In this document: piece after piece, positions 25,309-33,702 of the stretch
How positions within the stretch are numbered: the stretch's first letter is position 1
Layout of the letters: every line of letters begins with the position of its first letter
Translations under genes and position numbers: made by a program
Notes under the pieces: generated by a model
The model's database searches: none
What the model was told of the DNA's origin: nothing
Seen by the model: only the letters and a program-made list of their open reading frames with translations
Source: Acidobacteriota bacterium
GTDB lineage: Bacteria; Acidobacteriota; Vicinamibacteria; Vicinamibacterales; UBA2999
Reading direction: 5' to 3'
NCBI GenBank assembly: GCA_963169195.1
Contig: CAUJDN010000052.1
Location: 1 to 64,000, forward strand
DNA: 64,000 bases

Positions 25309-26994
25309 CTACCGTGGCGGGACGACCGGCACGTAGTCGGCGAAGACGTAGGCGAAGAGCATCGAGATGACGCCCATCGCCACCATCAGCACGACGCTGT
25401 GCCTGATGGTGAAGCGGAACAGGCGGCTCTCGTCGGCCGAGCTCATGCCGGTGGCCGCCACGGCCACGGCGATGCTCTGCACCGAGATCATTTTACCCAT
25501 CACGCCGGCGGCCGAGTTCACCGACGCGGTGAGGACCGGGTTGAGCGAGAGCGCGTTGGCGGTGACGACCTGCAGGTTGCCGAAGAGCGCATTGGCGGAG
25601 GTGTCGCTGCCCGTCAGGAACACGCCGAGCCAGCCGACGACGGCGCTGAAGAAGGGGAAGGCCACCCCGGTGGCGGCGAGCGCGAGTCCGAGCGTGGAGG
25701 TCATCCCCGAGTAGTTCATCAGGTACGCCAGGCCCAGCATCGACGCGATGGTCAGCATCGCGTAGGAGAGCTGCGAGAACGTCTCCTTGTAGAGCTTTGC
25801 GAACGTGGCAGGCCTGACGCCGAGCACGAGGGCCGCGACGATGGTGGCGAGGAAGCATGCCGTCCCCGACGCGCTCAGCCAGTTCAGCGTGAAGACCGCG
25901 GCATAGGGCGACGGCTCGGCCACGACGGGCGGCACGCGCGTGATGGCGTTGTGCAGGCCGGGCACCATCAAGCCGTTCAGCCCGGTCGGCGCCTTCGGGA
26001 GGAACGAGGGCATCACGCCGTTGGTCCACGTGTCGATGGCGAGCTTGATCGCGGGCTCGCCCCAGGCCAGCACGAACGCGACGAGCAGCAGGTAGGGCGA
26101 CCACGCCATGACGATCTCGCCCGGGGTGTGCTTCCTGGCCTCTGCGGCCACGGGTCTGTCTCCCTCGAGCCGCATGATCGTCCTCGGCTTCCACAGCTTG
26201 AGCACGGCCACCATCACGACAATGCAGGTGAGGGAGCTGAGGATGTCGGTGAGCTCGGGCCCCATGTAGTTCGAGACGTAGAACTGCATGCCGGCAAAGG
26301 ACACGCCGCAGGCGATGATGGCGGGCAGCACCTCGATCGCGCGCTTCCCTCCGGCCATGACGACGATGAGGTAGCCGGGGATGATGACGGAGATCATCGC
26401 GCACAGGCGGCCCACCATCGCGGAGAGCGGCAGGACCGGCAGGCCCGTGACGGCGGCGAGCGTGGTGACGGGAATGCCGATGGACCCGAAGGCGACCGGC
26501 GCCGTGTTGGCCAGCAGGCAGATGCCGGCGGCGTAGAACGGGTTGAAGCCGAGCCCCGCGAGCATCGCGCCCGACACCGCCACTGGCGCGCCGAAGCCGG
26601 CCGCGCCCTCGATGAAGGCGCCGAACGAGAAGGCGATGAACATCGCCTGCAGGCGGCGGTCGTCGGTGAGCGAGCCCACCGAGTCCTTGATGATCTCGAA
26701 CTTGCCGGTGTGGACCGCCAGTCGGTAGAGCATGATCGACGCGAAGACGATCCACGCGATGGGGAAGAGGCCGTAGGCCGCGCCGTAGAGCGTGGACATC
26801 ACCGCCAGGCCGACGGGCATGCCGTAGGCCGTGAGCGAGACGACGAAGGCGGTGCCGAGTCCTGCGAGCGCCGCCTTCCAGGTCGGCGTGCGCCAGACGC
26901 CCAGCATGAGGAACAGCACGACAATCGGCAGGGCGGCGACGGGCGCCGACAGTGCCAGGCTGCCGCCCAGGGGTTCGTAGTTGTGCTGCCACAT
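25309..26994 (-). CDS. lldP: L-lactate permease (LctP/LldP family)
   Basis: Inner-membrane proton symporter for lactate or glycolate, with 561 residues and about 13-14 hydrophobic helices. Family landmarks are the N-terminal MWQHNYEPLGGSLALSAPVAALPIVVLF, FGAFIEGAAGFGAPVAVSGAML near residue 125, FGSIGIPVTTLA and the C-terminal LTGSDTSANALFGNLQVVTA. The start at MWQHNYEP is the usual LctP beginning; extension upstream lacks similarity. TTATAA-like sequence (27032-27037) on this strand could be a -10 box with a leader of about 35 nt. It complements the FMN hydroxyacid dehydrogenase at 18.8 kb and the GlcD-type oxidase at 42 kb, which could handle lactate or glycolate, although neither is adjacent. 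Confidence 0.88.
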   Translation of the reverse strand: MWQHNYEPLGGSLALSAPVAALPIVVLFLMLGVWRTPTWKAALAGLGTAFVVSLTAYGMPVGLAVMSTLYGAAYGLFPIAWIVFASIMLYRLAVHTGKFEIIKDSVGSLTDDRRLQAMFIAFSFGAFIEGAAGFGAPVAVSGAMLAGLGFNPFYAAGICLLANTAPVAFGSIGIPVTTLAAVTGLPVLPLSAMVGRLCAMISVIIPGYLIVVMAGGKRAIEVLPAIIACGVSFAGMQFYVSNYMGPELTDILSSLTCIVVMVAVLKLWKPRTIMRLEGDRPVAAEARKHTPGEIVMAWSPYLLLVAFVLAWGEPAIKLAIDTWTNGVMPSFLPKAPTGLNGLMVPGLHNAITRVPPVVAEPSPYAAVFTLNWLSASGTACFLATIVAALVLGVRPATFAKLYKETFSQLSYAMLTIASMLGLAYLMNYSGMTSTLGLALAATGVAFPFFSAVVGWLGVFLTGSDTSANALFGNLQVVTANALSLNPVLTASVNSAAGVMGKMISVQSIAVAVAATGMSSADESRLFRFTIRHSVVLMVAMGVISMLFAYVFADYVPVVPPR

Positions 26995-27284
26995 ACCGGG
27001 GTCGCGGCTCCGTGGGAACTGGACCCCGGCCTTATAACACAGGCCCCGCGCGCGGAGGGGCCGGCCCCGGAGATTCCGTTGGGTGAGGCGGCCACCTGAC
27101 GGAATGCCGACAGCCATCCCGCGACGGCCGCTCGTCCTCTGCGAGTCGTGGCCCACTGCAGTGCGCCGCGCTTGGAGCGCCCTGGTGCACGACGACGCGC
27201 GCGTCGATCCGGTGATCTCGGGCGAGTGCGCCGAGCGACCTTGCGGACGTCTCGCGATTCAGGGATGCCGTTCCGGGGCCGGCG
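26995..27284. other. Intergenic stretch with no supported gene
   Basis: This 290-bp gap between the lactate permease start and the MFS gene end holds only a -10-like TTATAA at 27032-27037 for the permease. Short open frames here have arginine-rich shadow composition and no Shine-Dalgarno. Confidence 0.6.
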
Positions 27285-28571
27285 TCACAGGGCGGCGTCG
27301 CGGGTCTCCCTCGACATCCACAGCCCGAGGAGCGACAGCAGCGTGGACAGGGCGAGGTAGTAGCCGACGTACTGCAGGCCGAGGTGCGTGGCCAGCCACG
27401 TGGCCGCGTACGGCGCCAGCGACGCGCCGAAGATGCCCGCGAGGTTGTAGGTGAGCGAGCTGCCCGTGTAGCGGACCGCCGTCGGGAAGAGCTCCGCGAG
27501 GACCGTGCCGAGCGGGCCGTAGGCCAGGCCCACCAGCGCCAGGCCCGCCACCATCACCAGCGTGGCCCCGATGGTGCCCGCGTGGAAGAGCGGAGCGAAC
27601 ACCAGGCCGAAGGCGAACGTGGCAAGGTTCACCCACATCAGCATGGGCCGCCGCCCGCGCTCGGCGAGGATCGCCGACCACGGGATCGTCGCCCCGAAGA
27701 ACAGCACGCCGAAGAGCTGGATGAAGAGGAACTGCTCGCGCGTGAACCCGAGCTGGCTCGTGCCCCATGAGAGCGCGAACACGGTCATCAGGTAGAAGTT
27801 CACGTAGACCGAGAGCCCGATCAGCGTCCCGATGACGAGCGTGCCCATGTGCGACCTGAAGACCGCCAGCATCGGCACCTGCACGCGCTCGTGGCGGGCC
27901 ACGGCTGCCGCGAAGACCGGCGTCTCCGTGATGGACAGCCGCACGTACAGGCCGAGCATCACGAGCGCGGCGCTGGCCAGGAACGGCACGCGCCATCCCC
28001 AGGCGAAGAACTGCGCATCCGTGAGCGTCCGCGACAGCAGCAGGAAGATGCCGCCCGAGCAGAAGAAGCCGACCGGGGCGCCCAGCTGCGGGAACATGCC
28101 GTACCACGCACGGCGTCCCGGCGGCGCGTTCTCCGTGGCGAGGAGCACGGCGCCGCCCCACTCGCCGCCGAGGCCCAGGCCCTGCCCGAAGCGGCACAGC
28201 GCGAGCAGCGCCGGCGCGGCGATGCCGATGCTCTCGTACGGCGGCAGCAGCCCGATGGCCACCGTCGAGAGGCCCATCGTCAGCAGCGCTGCGACCAGCG
28301 TGGTCTTGCGGCCGACGCGGTCGCCGAAGTGGCCGAAGAGCGCCGAGCCGATGGGGCGCGCCAGGAACGCGATGGCGAAGGTGGCCAGCGAGGCGAGCGT
28401 CGCCGTCGCCGGGTCGGACGAGGGGAAGAACAGCGCCGGGAACACCAGCACCGCCGCGGTGGCGTAGATGTAGAAGTCGAAGAACTCGATTGCCGTGCCG
28501 ACGAGGCTGGCGAGGAGGATCTGCCGCGGGGTGTTGACCGGTCGCGGCGCGTGGCGCGGGCTGGCACCCAT
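27285..28571 (-). CDS. MFS transporter, metabolite:H+ symporter (MHS) type
   Basis: Twelve-helix major facilitator of 428 residues. QILLASLVGTAIEFFDFYIYATAAVLVFP at residues 17-45 is the signature first helix of the MHS group (ProP/ShiA/KgtP-like). FGHFGDRVGRKTTLV is the MFS loop 2-3 motif, GLGLGGEWGGAVLLATENAPPGRRAWYG is the TM4-5 region typical of MHS proteins, and SITETPVF follows TM6. Substrates of this group are organic acids, betaine or proline. The ATG overlaps the stop of a degenerate hydrolase gene (TGATG), so it once formed, or still forms, a translationally coupled pair. Substrate not predictable. Confidence 0.85.
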   Translation of the reverse strand: MGASPRHAPRPVNTPRQILLASLVGTAIEFFDFYIYATAAVLVFPALFFPSSDPATATLASLATFAIAFLARPIGSALFGHFGDRVGRKTTLVAALLTMGLSTVAIGLLPPYESIGIAAPALLALCRFGQGLGLGGEWGGAVLLATENAPPGRRAWYGMFPQLGAPVGFFCSGGIFLLLSRTLTDAQFFAWGWRVPFLASAALVMLGLYVRLSITETPVFAAAVARHERVQVPMLAVFRSHMGTLVIGTLIGLSVYVNFYLMTVFALSWGTSQLGFTREQFLFIQLFGVLFFGATIPWSAILAERGRRPMLMWVNLATFAFGLVFAPLFHAGTIGATLVMVAGLALVGLAYGPLGTVLAELFPTAVRYTGSSLTYNLAGIFGASLAPYAATWLATHLGLQYVGYYLALSTLLSLLGLWMSRETRDAAL

Positions 28572-29002
28572 CAGTTGGTGCCGGGGTTGGCGGCCAGGAA
28601 GGGCTCGACCTCGGCCAGGATCGGGTCGATGCGCGCGAACGTGTCCGAGCAGCTCAGGCCGCCGTCCACCGTGATGACGGTGAAGCGCTTGCTCAGCCGG
28701 TCCACGTACCCCCGCTCGTTCCAGGAGCGGCGCGTCTGGCCGCCGCCGTGCAGCAGCATCAGCGCGGGCCCCGTGCCCGTCGTCTCGTAGGCGATCTTCG
28801 TGCCGTCGGGTGAGGTGGCCATCAGGGCCGTGGGCGCCTTGGCGGCCGCGGGCACGTCGGCCTCTCCTGCGGCTGTCGTGGCCGCCGGCTGGGCCGTGAC
28901 CTGCGACGTGGTGCGGGCACAGGCGGACGCGGCGAGCGCGAAGGAGAGCAGGGCCATCGCCCCGGGCGTGCGGGTCACCATTCCGACGAGCGGCGTGGGC
29001 AT
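28571..29002 (-). pseudogene. Internally deleted exported alpha/beta-hydrolase
   Basis: The 143-residue product starts with a signal (MVTRTPGAMALLSFALAASACART, possibly lipoprotein), then reads as the start of an alpha/beta-hydrolase: SPDGTKIAYETTGTGPALMLLHGGGQTRRSW (oxyanion-hole strand) and YVDRLSKRFTVITVD. Immediately after this strand, where LRGHGxS and the GxSxG nucleophile should follow, it jumps in frame to FARIDPILAEVEPFLAANPG, which looks like the last helix of the same fold. About 120-150 residues, including the nucleophile Ser and catalytic His, are missing. AGAGGA precedes the chosen ATG. The gene probably has no hydrolase activity, but its end is still coupled to the MFS gene. 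A functional short lipoprotein is the alternative. Confidence 0.6.
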
Positions 29003-29166
29003 CAAGGGTCCTCTGACGGCTTTCATCGGCACGTGCCTGAGCGTCACAGATACCACAGGCGGCGCGAGCAGTGCGAATGTCCGCGGACGGCGTTCATACC
29101 CGTGGATCGGGACTGGTCACCCCCTCCGGCGTCAGAATGGGGGAGAACCGGACCGAGGAGGACCTC

Positions 29167-30315
29167 ATGCATTCGCTCGCCAACGACCTCGCGGAGGGCG
29201 TGCTCCTGCGCCAGCAGGGCCCGCACCTCTCGCTGTACCAGCCCACGCACCGCCGCCGCCCCGAGAACCAGCAGGATCCCATCCGTTACCGGAACCTCGT
29301 GAAGGCGCTCGAGGATTCGCTTCGGCAGATGCATCCCGCGGCCGGCGTGCGCGAGCTGATCGCGCCCTTTCAGGCGCTGGGGGACGACTGGTCGTTCTGG
29401 AATCACGCGCAGCACGGACTGGCCGTCCTCGCCGCGCGGGGCTTCTTCCGGGCGTACCGGCTGCTGCGCCCCGTGCCCGAGCGCGCGATCGTCGCGGACA
29501 GCTTCCACCTGAAGCCGCTGCTCCGGATCGTGCAGTCGGCCGACCGGTTCCACGTGCTCGCGCTCAACCGCCAGGCGGCGAGGATGTTCGAGGGCAACCG
29601 CGACGCGCTGCGGGAGATCGAGATGGCGCCCGGCGCGCGGACACTGGCCGAGGCGCTCGGCGACGAGCACACCGAGCCGCACACCACGGTCGCCTCCTAC
29701 GGCGGCCCCGGCGGCGGCGGGCACGCGAAACACCACGGTCACGGGTCGAGGAAGGACGAGATCGACATCGATGCCGAGCGGTACTTCCGTGCGGTGGACC
29801 GCGTCGTGGTCGAGCACCACTCGCGCGCGTCGGGGTTGCCGCTCGTGCTGGCATCGCTCCCCGAGCACCAGTCGCCGTTCAGGGGGGTCAGCCAGAACCC
29901 GTTCCTCCTCGAGGAAGGTCTGGCGGGCGATCCATGGGCGCTCGAGGCCGACGACTTGCGGGCCCGAGCCTGGCAGCTCGTCGAGCCGCAGTACGTGGCG
30001 AAGCTGGAGGCGCATGCCGGGCGCTTCCATGCCGCTCGCGCGAAGGGCCTGGGCTCCGACGACATGAAGGCCGTCGCCGCCGCCGCCCATGCGGGCCGCG
30101 TCGCGACGCTGCTCGTCGAGGCGGAGTCGGTCGTGCCCGGGCGGATCGACGGTGAGAGCGGCGAGGTGCACGCGGCGGACCTCGCTCACCCTCACGTGGA
30201 CGATTTGCTGGACGACCTGGCGGAGCTGGTGCTGCGTGCGAAGGGTGAGGTGGTCGTCGTGCCGGCCGACCGCATGCCGACCGGCACGGGGGTCGCGGCA
30301 ATCTACCGGTTCTGA
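29167..30315 (+). CDS. baeRF family 3-like protein (release-factor-type fold)
   Basis: Cytoplasmic protein of 382 residues resembling the bacterial archaeo-eukaryotic release factor family 3 (baeRF3). Recognisable parts are the opening GPHLSLYQPTHRRRPENQQDPIRYRNLVKALED, the DDWSFWNHAQHGLAVLAARGFFRAYRL region near residue 85 and the C-terminal VATLLVEAESVVPGR...DLLDDLAELVLRAKGEVVVVPADRMPTGTGVAAIYRF, which matches the eRF1-C-like end of the family. A Gly/His-rich linker (GGPGGGGHAKHHGHG) lies near residue 185. The family is proposed to act on ribosomes or RNA under stress but has no firm function. AGGAGG precedes the ATG. It is divergent from the truncated hydrolase. Confidence 0.7.
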   Translation: MHSLANDLAEGVLLRQQGPHLSLYQPTHRRRPENQQDPIRYRNLVKALEDSLRQMHPAAGVRELIAPFQALGDDWSFWNHAQHGLAVLAARGFFRAYRLLRPVPERAIVADSFHLKPLLRIVQSADRFHVLALNRQAARMFEGNRDALREIEMAPGARTLAEALGDEHTEPHTTVASYGGPGGGGHAKHHGHGSRKDEIDIDAERYFRAVDRVVVEHHSRASGLPLVLASLPEHQSPFRGVSQNPFLLEEGLAGDPWALEADDLRARAWQLVEPQYVAKLEAHAGRFHAARAKGLGSDDMKAVAAAAHAGRVATLLVEAESVVPGRIDGESGEVHAADLAHPHVDDLLDDLAELVLRAKGEVVVVPADRMPTGTGVAAIYRF

Positions 30316-30405
30316 CGGCGGAGTGCGCGCGCCAGGTTCACGCCGCTCGAGATGACGCCGACGTGGTCGAACCGCTGGGAAACGTCACCGAGGAACGTCC
30401 TGCGC

Positions 30406-30411
30406 GATAAT
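30406..30411 (+). promoter_or_regulatory. -10 box GATAAT before PQQ-type dehydrogenase
   Basis: GATAAT ends 20 nt before the ATG at 30432. The short leader holds GAGGTGA as Shine-Dalgarno. Confidence 0.45.
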
Positions 30412-30431
30412 GTCCATTCGAGGTGAACGAC

Positions 30432-31598
30432 ATGGCCCGATCCATGGTGAGAACGCTCGCGCTTGCTCTCGTGCTGGCCTGCGGCACGGCGCTGGCCGCG
30501 CAGGACGTGTTCCGCTCGGCCCTGCACGACTACCGGCTCGTGACCTATGCCGAGGGCCTCGTGCAGCCGTGGTCCCTGGCCTTCCTGCCCGGCGGCGACG
30601 CGCTGGTCACCGAGCGGCCTGGCCGGCTGCGCGTCATCCGACAGGGGAAGCTCCTGCCCAATGCCGTTGAGGGCGTGCCCGACGTGCTCCACCAGGGCCA
30701 GGGCGGCCTGCTCGAGGTGGCGCCGCATCCGGACTTCGCGACGAACCGGATGCTCTACCTCACCTACTCGAAGCCGCAGGGCGAGAAACAGTCCACGACC
30801 GCGCTCATCCGCGGGCGCTTCGAGAACGATCGGCTCACCGGCGTGCAGCAGCTCTTCGAGTCGGTGTCGAGGGGTCGCGGGCACTACGGCGGCAAGATCG
30901 CCTTCGACGGGAAGGGCTTCCTCTACCTCACCCTGGGTGACCGGCAGGTGCCGCCCGAAGGCAACCTCGAGGCGCACCCCGCGCAGGACCTCACCAACCA
31001 CCACGGCACCATCGTCCGCCTGCACGACGATGGGCGCGTGCCCGCGGACAACCCGTTCGTGAACCGCACGGGCGCGAAGCCGGAGATCTGGAGCTACGGC
31101 CACCGCAACGTCCAGGGCATTGCCATCGATCACGCCACCGGCGACGTCTGGGCCAACGAGCACGGCCCGCAGGGCGGCGACGAGCTGAACCGCATCCAGC
31201 CGGGGAAGAACTACGGCTGGCCCGTGGTCGGCTTCGGCGTGAACTACACCACGGGCAAGGCCATCCACGAGGGCACGCTCCGCGAGGGGATGGAGCCGCC
31301 AACCAATGTCTGGGTGCCGTCGATTGGCATCTCGGGACTGATCATCTACACGGGCGACAAGTTCCCCGCGTGGCGGGGCAACATCTTCTCGGGCGGCATG
31401 GCCGGCCAGCAGCTCGCGCGGCTCACCATGAAGGGCTACACCGTGGCGAACGTCGAGACGCTCGTGCAGGGCCAGGGCCGCATCCGCGATGTGCGCCAGG
31501 GGCCCGACGGCTACATCTACCTGGTCATCGAGGACCGCGACGTGAAGCCGACGTCGATCTACCGCATGGAACCGGTGGAACGGACGACGGTCAGATAG
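30432..31598 (+). CDS. Exported PQQ-dependent aldose sugar dehydrogenase-like protein (YliI type)
   Basis: Soluble six-bladed propeller dehydrogenase of the glucose/sorbosone dehydrogenase family, expected to oxidise aldoses in the periplasm with PQQ. A signal peptide (TLALALVLACGTALAAQ) is followed by the family order: GLVQPWSLAFLPGGDALVTERPGRLRV, GQGGLLEVAPHPDFATN, GHYGGKIAFDGKGFLYLTLGDR (catalytic His region), NHHGTIVRLHDDGRVP, EIWSYGHRNVQGIA, WANEHGPQGGDELNRIQPGKNYGWP and the final RDVRQGPDGYIYLVIED. The 388-residue length matches YliI. The ATG with GAGGTGA is preferred over a GTG three codons upstream. No PQQ synthesis genes are in the window. A decamer repeat follows the stop. Confidence 0.86.
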   Translation: MARSMVRTLALALVLACGTALAAQDVFRSALHDYRLVTYAEGLVQPWSLAFLPGGDALVTERPGRLRVIRQGKLLPNAVEGVPDVLHQGQGGLLEVAPHPDFATNRMLYLTYSKPQGEKQSTTALIRGRFENDRLTGVQQLFESVSRGRGHYGGKIAFDGKGFLYLTLGDRQVPPEGNLEAHPAQDLTNHHGTIVRLHDDGRVPADNPFVNRTGAKPEIWSYGHRNVQGIAIDHATGDVWANEHGPQGGDELNRIQPGKNYGWPVVGFGVNYTTGKAIHEGTLREGMEPPTNVWVPSIGISGLIIYTGDKFPAWRGNIFSGGMAGQQLARLTMKGYTVANVETLVQGQGRIRDVRQGPDGYIYLVIEDRDVKPTSIYRMEPVERTTVR

Positions 31599-31600
31599 CG

Positions 31601-31640
31601 GGTGCGGGCAGGTGCGGACACGTGCGGGCGCGTGCGGGCG
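31601..31640. repeat. Decamer tandem repeat, four units, in a convergent gap
   Basis: Four contiguous 10-bp units (GGTGCGGGCA, GGTGCGGACA and CGTGCGGGCG twice) begin 2 bp after the dehydrogenase stop. The second unit is identical to one after the permease gene at 16466-16475. Confidence 0.8.
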
Positions 31641-31668
31641 GGGTTGCCTTCTGTGACCGCGTGAGCAC

Positions 31669-31693
31669 CTGACGCCGGCGATGGCGGTGTCAG
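31669..31693 (-). terminator. Hairpin at the 3' end of the site-2 protease gene
   Basis: CTGACGCCG pairs with CGGTGTCAG (one G-T wobble) around a 7-nt loop. It lies just beyond the minus-strand stop at 31695. Confidence 0.45.
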
Positions 31694-31694
31694 A

Positions 31695-32822
31695 TCACGT
31701 GCGCGCGGGCGGGCGCCGGGCGTGGTGCGCGGCCAGTGACGATTGCACCATCACGAATTCCCCGACGTTGTCCGGGGTGACGAGGCCGACGACGCGGCCA
31801 TCCTGGACGACGGCGCCAATGCGCGATCCCGTGGTCTGCAGGGTCTGGAAGACCGACTCCAGCATGTCGTTCGCGTCCACGACGGGCACGTCGCGCCGCA
31901 TCACGTCGCCCACGGCCACCGCGTCTCCCCGCTGGGCGAGGGCCCCCTGGAGATCGCGCAACGTCAGGACGCCGACGACCTGCCGATCGCTCATCACCGG
32001 GAAGTCCTGCTGCGTGCCCGTGAGCAGCAGCTCCACGGCGCGCTTCAGCGGATCGTCCGGCGCCAGGGGGTGGAACTCGGTGATCATCGCGCGGCTGACG
32101 GGAATGCCGCCCAGGGCGGACTTCATCTGCACGACGCTGGCTTCCTGCGCCGCGCCAATCCAGACGAAGAGCGCGATGAAGATGAGGAACGGGTTGCCCG
32201 CCGTGAGGCCGAAGAACCCGAAGAGGAACGCCATGCTCTGGCCCAGCGTGGCCGCAATCTGCGTCGCCTGCGTGTAATCCATGCGCGTGGCCAGCAGCGC
32301 GCGAACCACGCGTCCGCCATCCATGGGGAACGCAGGCAGCAGGTTGAACCCGACGAGGAACGCGTTGACCAGCATGAGCCGCTCGAGGAACGGCCCCTGG
32401 ACCACGTTCACCTCCTCGATGGGCGCGAGGCTCGACGTGGTCCACAGCCACGCGTAGAGGAGGCCGGCAATCACCACGTTGACGGCCGGGCCGGCCAGCG
32501 CCACCCAGAGCTCCTGGATCGGATCGCTCGGCATCCGCTCGAGCCTGGCGACCCCGCCAATCGGGAGCAGCGTGATGTCCTTCGTCCTGATCCCGTAGCG
32601 GCGGGCCGTCAGCGCGTGTCCCAGCTCGTGGAGGACCACGCACGCGAAGAGGGCCAGGATGAAGACGATGCCGCCGATGACGGCCGCGACCGTCCGGCCG
32701 AGCATCCAGTGCTGCCATCCCACGAAAGCGAGCAGCAGCAGGAAGGTCGGGTGCATGTACACCGCGATGCCCGCGAGCGAGCCGAGCCGCCAGGTCAGCG
32801 GGGGCAACGGATCCTTGGCCAC
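31695..32822 (-). CDS. Site-2 protease (M50) with C-terminal CBS pair
   Basis: Intramembrane zinc metalloprotease of 375 residues. Two helices at residues about 22-60 lead to the zinc motif HELGH (65-69), and the third ligand lies in FPMDGGRV (Asp168). A further helix pair (SMAFLFGFFGLTAG, LIFIALFVWIG) is followed by two CBS motifs at about 230-290 and 300-360 (FHPLAPDDPLKRAVELLL, VPVVDANDMLESVFQTLQ), which usually sense adenylates. This layout is the common Rv2625c/SpoIVFB-like group. The start is GTG with a TATGCT box 6 nt upstream and no Shine-Dalgarno, suggesting leaderless mRNA. The substrate, probably an anti-sigma factor or membrane peptide, is not nearby. Confidence 0.88.
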   Translation of the reverse strand: MAKDPLPPLTWRLGSLAGIAVYMHPTFLLLLAFVGWQHWMLGRTVAAVIGGIVFILALFACVVLHELGHALTARRYGIRTKDITLLPIGGVARLERMPSDPIQELWVALAGPAVNVVIAGLLYAWLWTTSSLAPIEEVNVVQGPFLERLMLVNAFLVGFNLLPAFPMDGGRVVRALLATRMDYTQATQIAATLGQSMAFLFGFFGLTAGNPFLIFIALFVWIGAAQEASVVQMKSALGGIPVSRAMITEFHPLAPDDPLKRAVELLLTGTQQDFPVMSDRQVVGVLTLRDLQGALAQRGDAVAVGDVMRRDVPVVDANDMLESVFQTLQTTGSRIGAVVQDGRVVGLVTPDNVGEFVMVQSSLAAHHARRPPART

Positions 32823-32828
32823 GCCTAC

Positions 32829-32834
32829 AGCATA
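32829..32834 (-). promoter_or_regulatory. -10 box TATGCT, leaderless GTG start of site-2 protease
   Basis: On the minus strand TATGCT is separated by 6 nt from the GTG start at 32822. Confidence 0.4.
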
Positions 32835-32901
32835 ACGTCAGCGACAGGCCCTCGAGGCGGAGGGGCCACCAGCACGAGGCGGCCCGCTCCGGCGGGGCCC
32901 G

Positions 32902-33369
32902 TCACCGCGCGGCCGCCAGCGTGGAGACGTAGGAGCCCGGCGCGAGCCTGGACGCGATCGACAGCCGGTTCCATGCGTTGATGGTGGCGACCAGCAGCGT
33001 GAGGTTCGACAGTTCCCGATCGTCGAAGTGCCGCCGGCACTGGTCGTACACTTCGTCCGGCACGTGCCCCTCGGCCACGAACGTCACCGCCTCGGCCCAG
33101 TCCAGGGCGGCGCGCTCGCGGTCGCTGTAGTACGGGCACTCGCGCCACGCGTCGAGGGAATAGAGGCGCGGCTCGTGCTCGCCGAGCGCCCGCAGGTCCT
33201 TCCAGTGCATGTCGATGCAATACGCGCAGCCGTTCAGCTGCGAGGCGCGCAGCTTCACCAGGTGCAGCAGGATGGGTTCGAGCCCGCAGCCCTCGAGGTA
33301 CGTCTCGAGGGCGTCCATGGCCGCGTAGACGCCGGGCGCAGCCTTGCTGTAGTCGAATCGTTGATCCAT
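32902..33369 (-). CDS. AhpD-like carboxymuconolactone decarboxylase-family protein
   Basis: Small all-helical protein of 155 residues with the peroxidase-type motif CAYCIDMHWKDLRALGE (Cys48, Cys51, His55), as in AhpD alkylhydroperoxidases and the YnjA-like CMD subgroup. LHLVKLRASQLNGCAYCIDMH and RERAALDWAEAVTFVAEGHVPDEVYDQ are the family helices. It probably reduces peroxides or acts as a disulfide redox relay in the cytoplasm. GAGGTGA lies 8 nt before the ATG. It follows the small DoxX-like gene by 7 bp, and the two are likely one transcript; DoxX-like and AhpD-like genes are often paired in redox-stress settings. Confidence 0.85.
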   Translation of the reverse strand: MDQRFDYSKAAPGVYAAMDALETYLEGCGLEPILLHLVKLRASQLNGCAYCIDMHWKDLRALGEHEPRLYSLDAWRECPYYSDRERAALDWAEAVTFVAEGHVPDEVYDQCRRHFDDRELSNLTLLVATINAWNRLSIASRLAPGSYVSTLAAAR

Positions 33370-33376
33370 GGCGGGT

Positions 33377-33676
33377 TCACCTCGATGCGTCCGGCGCGTG
33401 CCGCGGCCTCGAGGCCAGCAGCAGCGCGCCTGCCGACGCGGAGAAGACCGAATAGTCCATCGGCGACTTCAGTCCGAACGAAATGGCCATCGCGGTGCCG
33501 AAGATGGCCAGCAGCACGGCGCTGCCAAGGGCAGGCATGAACGCGTTCACCTCCGCAGTGTAGGCGACGAACCGCGCGAAGGCGTCACCCCACGGGGCCC
33601 CCGTCCACAGGCCGAACCGCCCGGCCACCGCCGACAGGAAGGCGGCGCCGAGCGCGAGACGAGCGTAGCGTTCCAC
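33377..33676 (-). CDS. Small DoxX-like membrane protein
   Basis: A 99-residue protein with four predicted membrane segments: YARLALGAAFLSAVAGRFGLW, ARFVAYTAEVNAFMP, LGSAVLLAIFGTAMAISFGL and SVFSASAGALLLASR. The pattern resembles the DoxX/SURF4-like membrane family. No ATG is suitable; the GTG giving MERYARLALG is chosen because the first helix follows directly, as in homologues. The AhpD-like gene begins 7 bp after the stop. The C-terminal Arg/His tail would face the cytoplasm. Function of this small group is unknown. Confidence 0.6.
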   Translation of the reverse strand: MERYARLALGAAFLSAVAGRFGLWTGAPWGDAFARFVAYTAEVNAFMPALGSAVLLAIFGTAMAISFGLKSPMDYSVFSASAGALLLASRPRHAPDASR

Positions 33677-33702
33677 GAAGCCGCCGTCGCCAGGGATGAC
33701 GC

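Noticed and set aside
21270-25370. Plus-strand frame of 1366 codons spanning the M20 hydrolase, repeat array and ADOP permease
   Set aside because: It runs out of frame through the hydrolase, through the octamer array (where it reads as NLRTSEPQ repeats) and antisense to the permease; none of it resembles a protein family.
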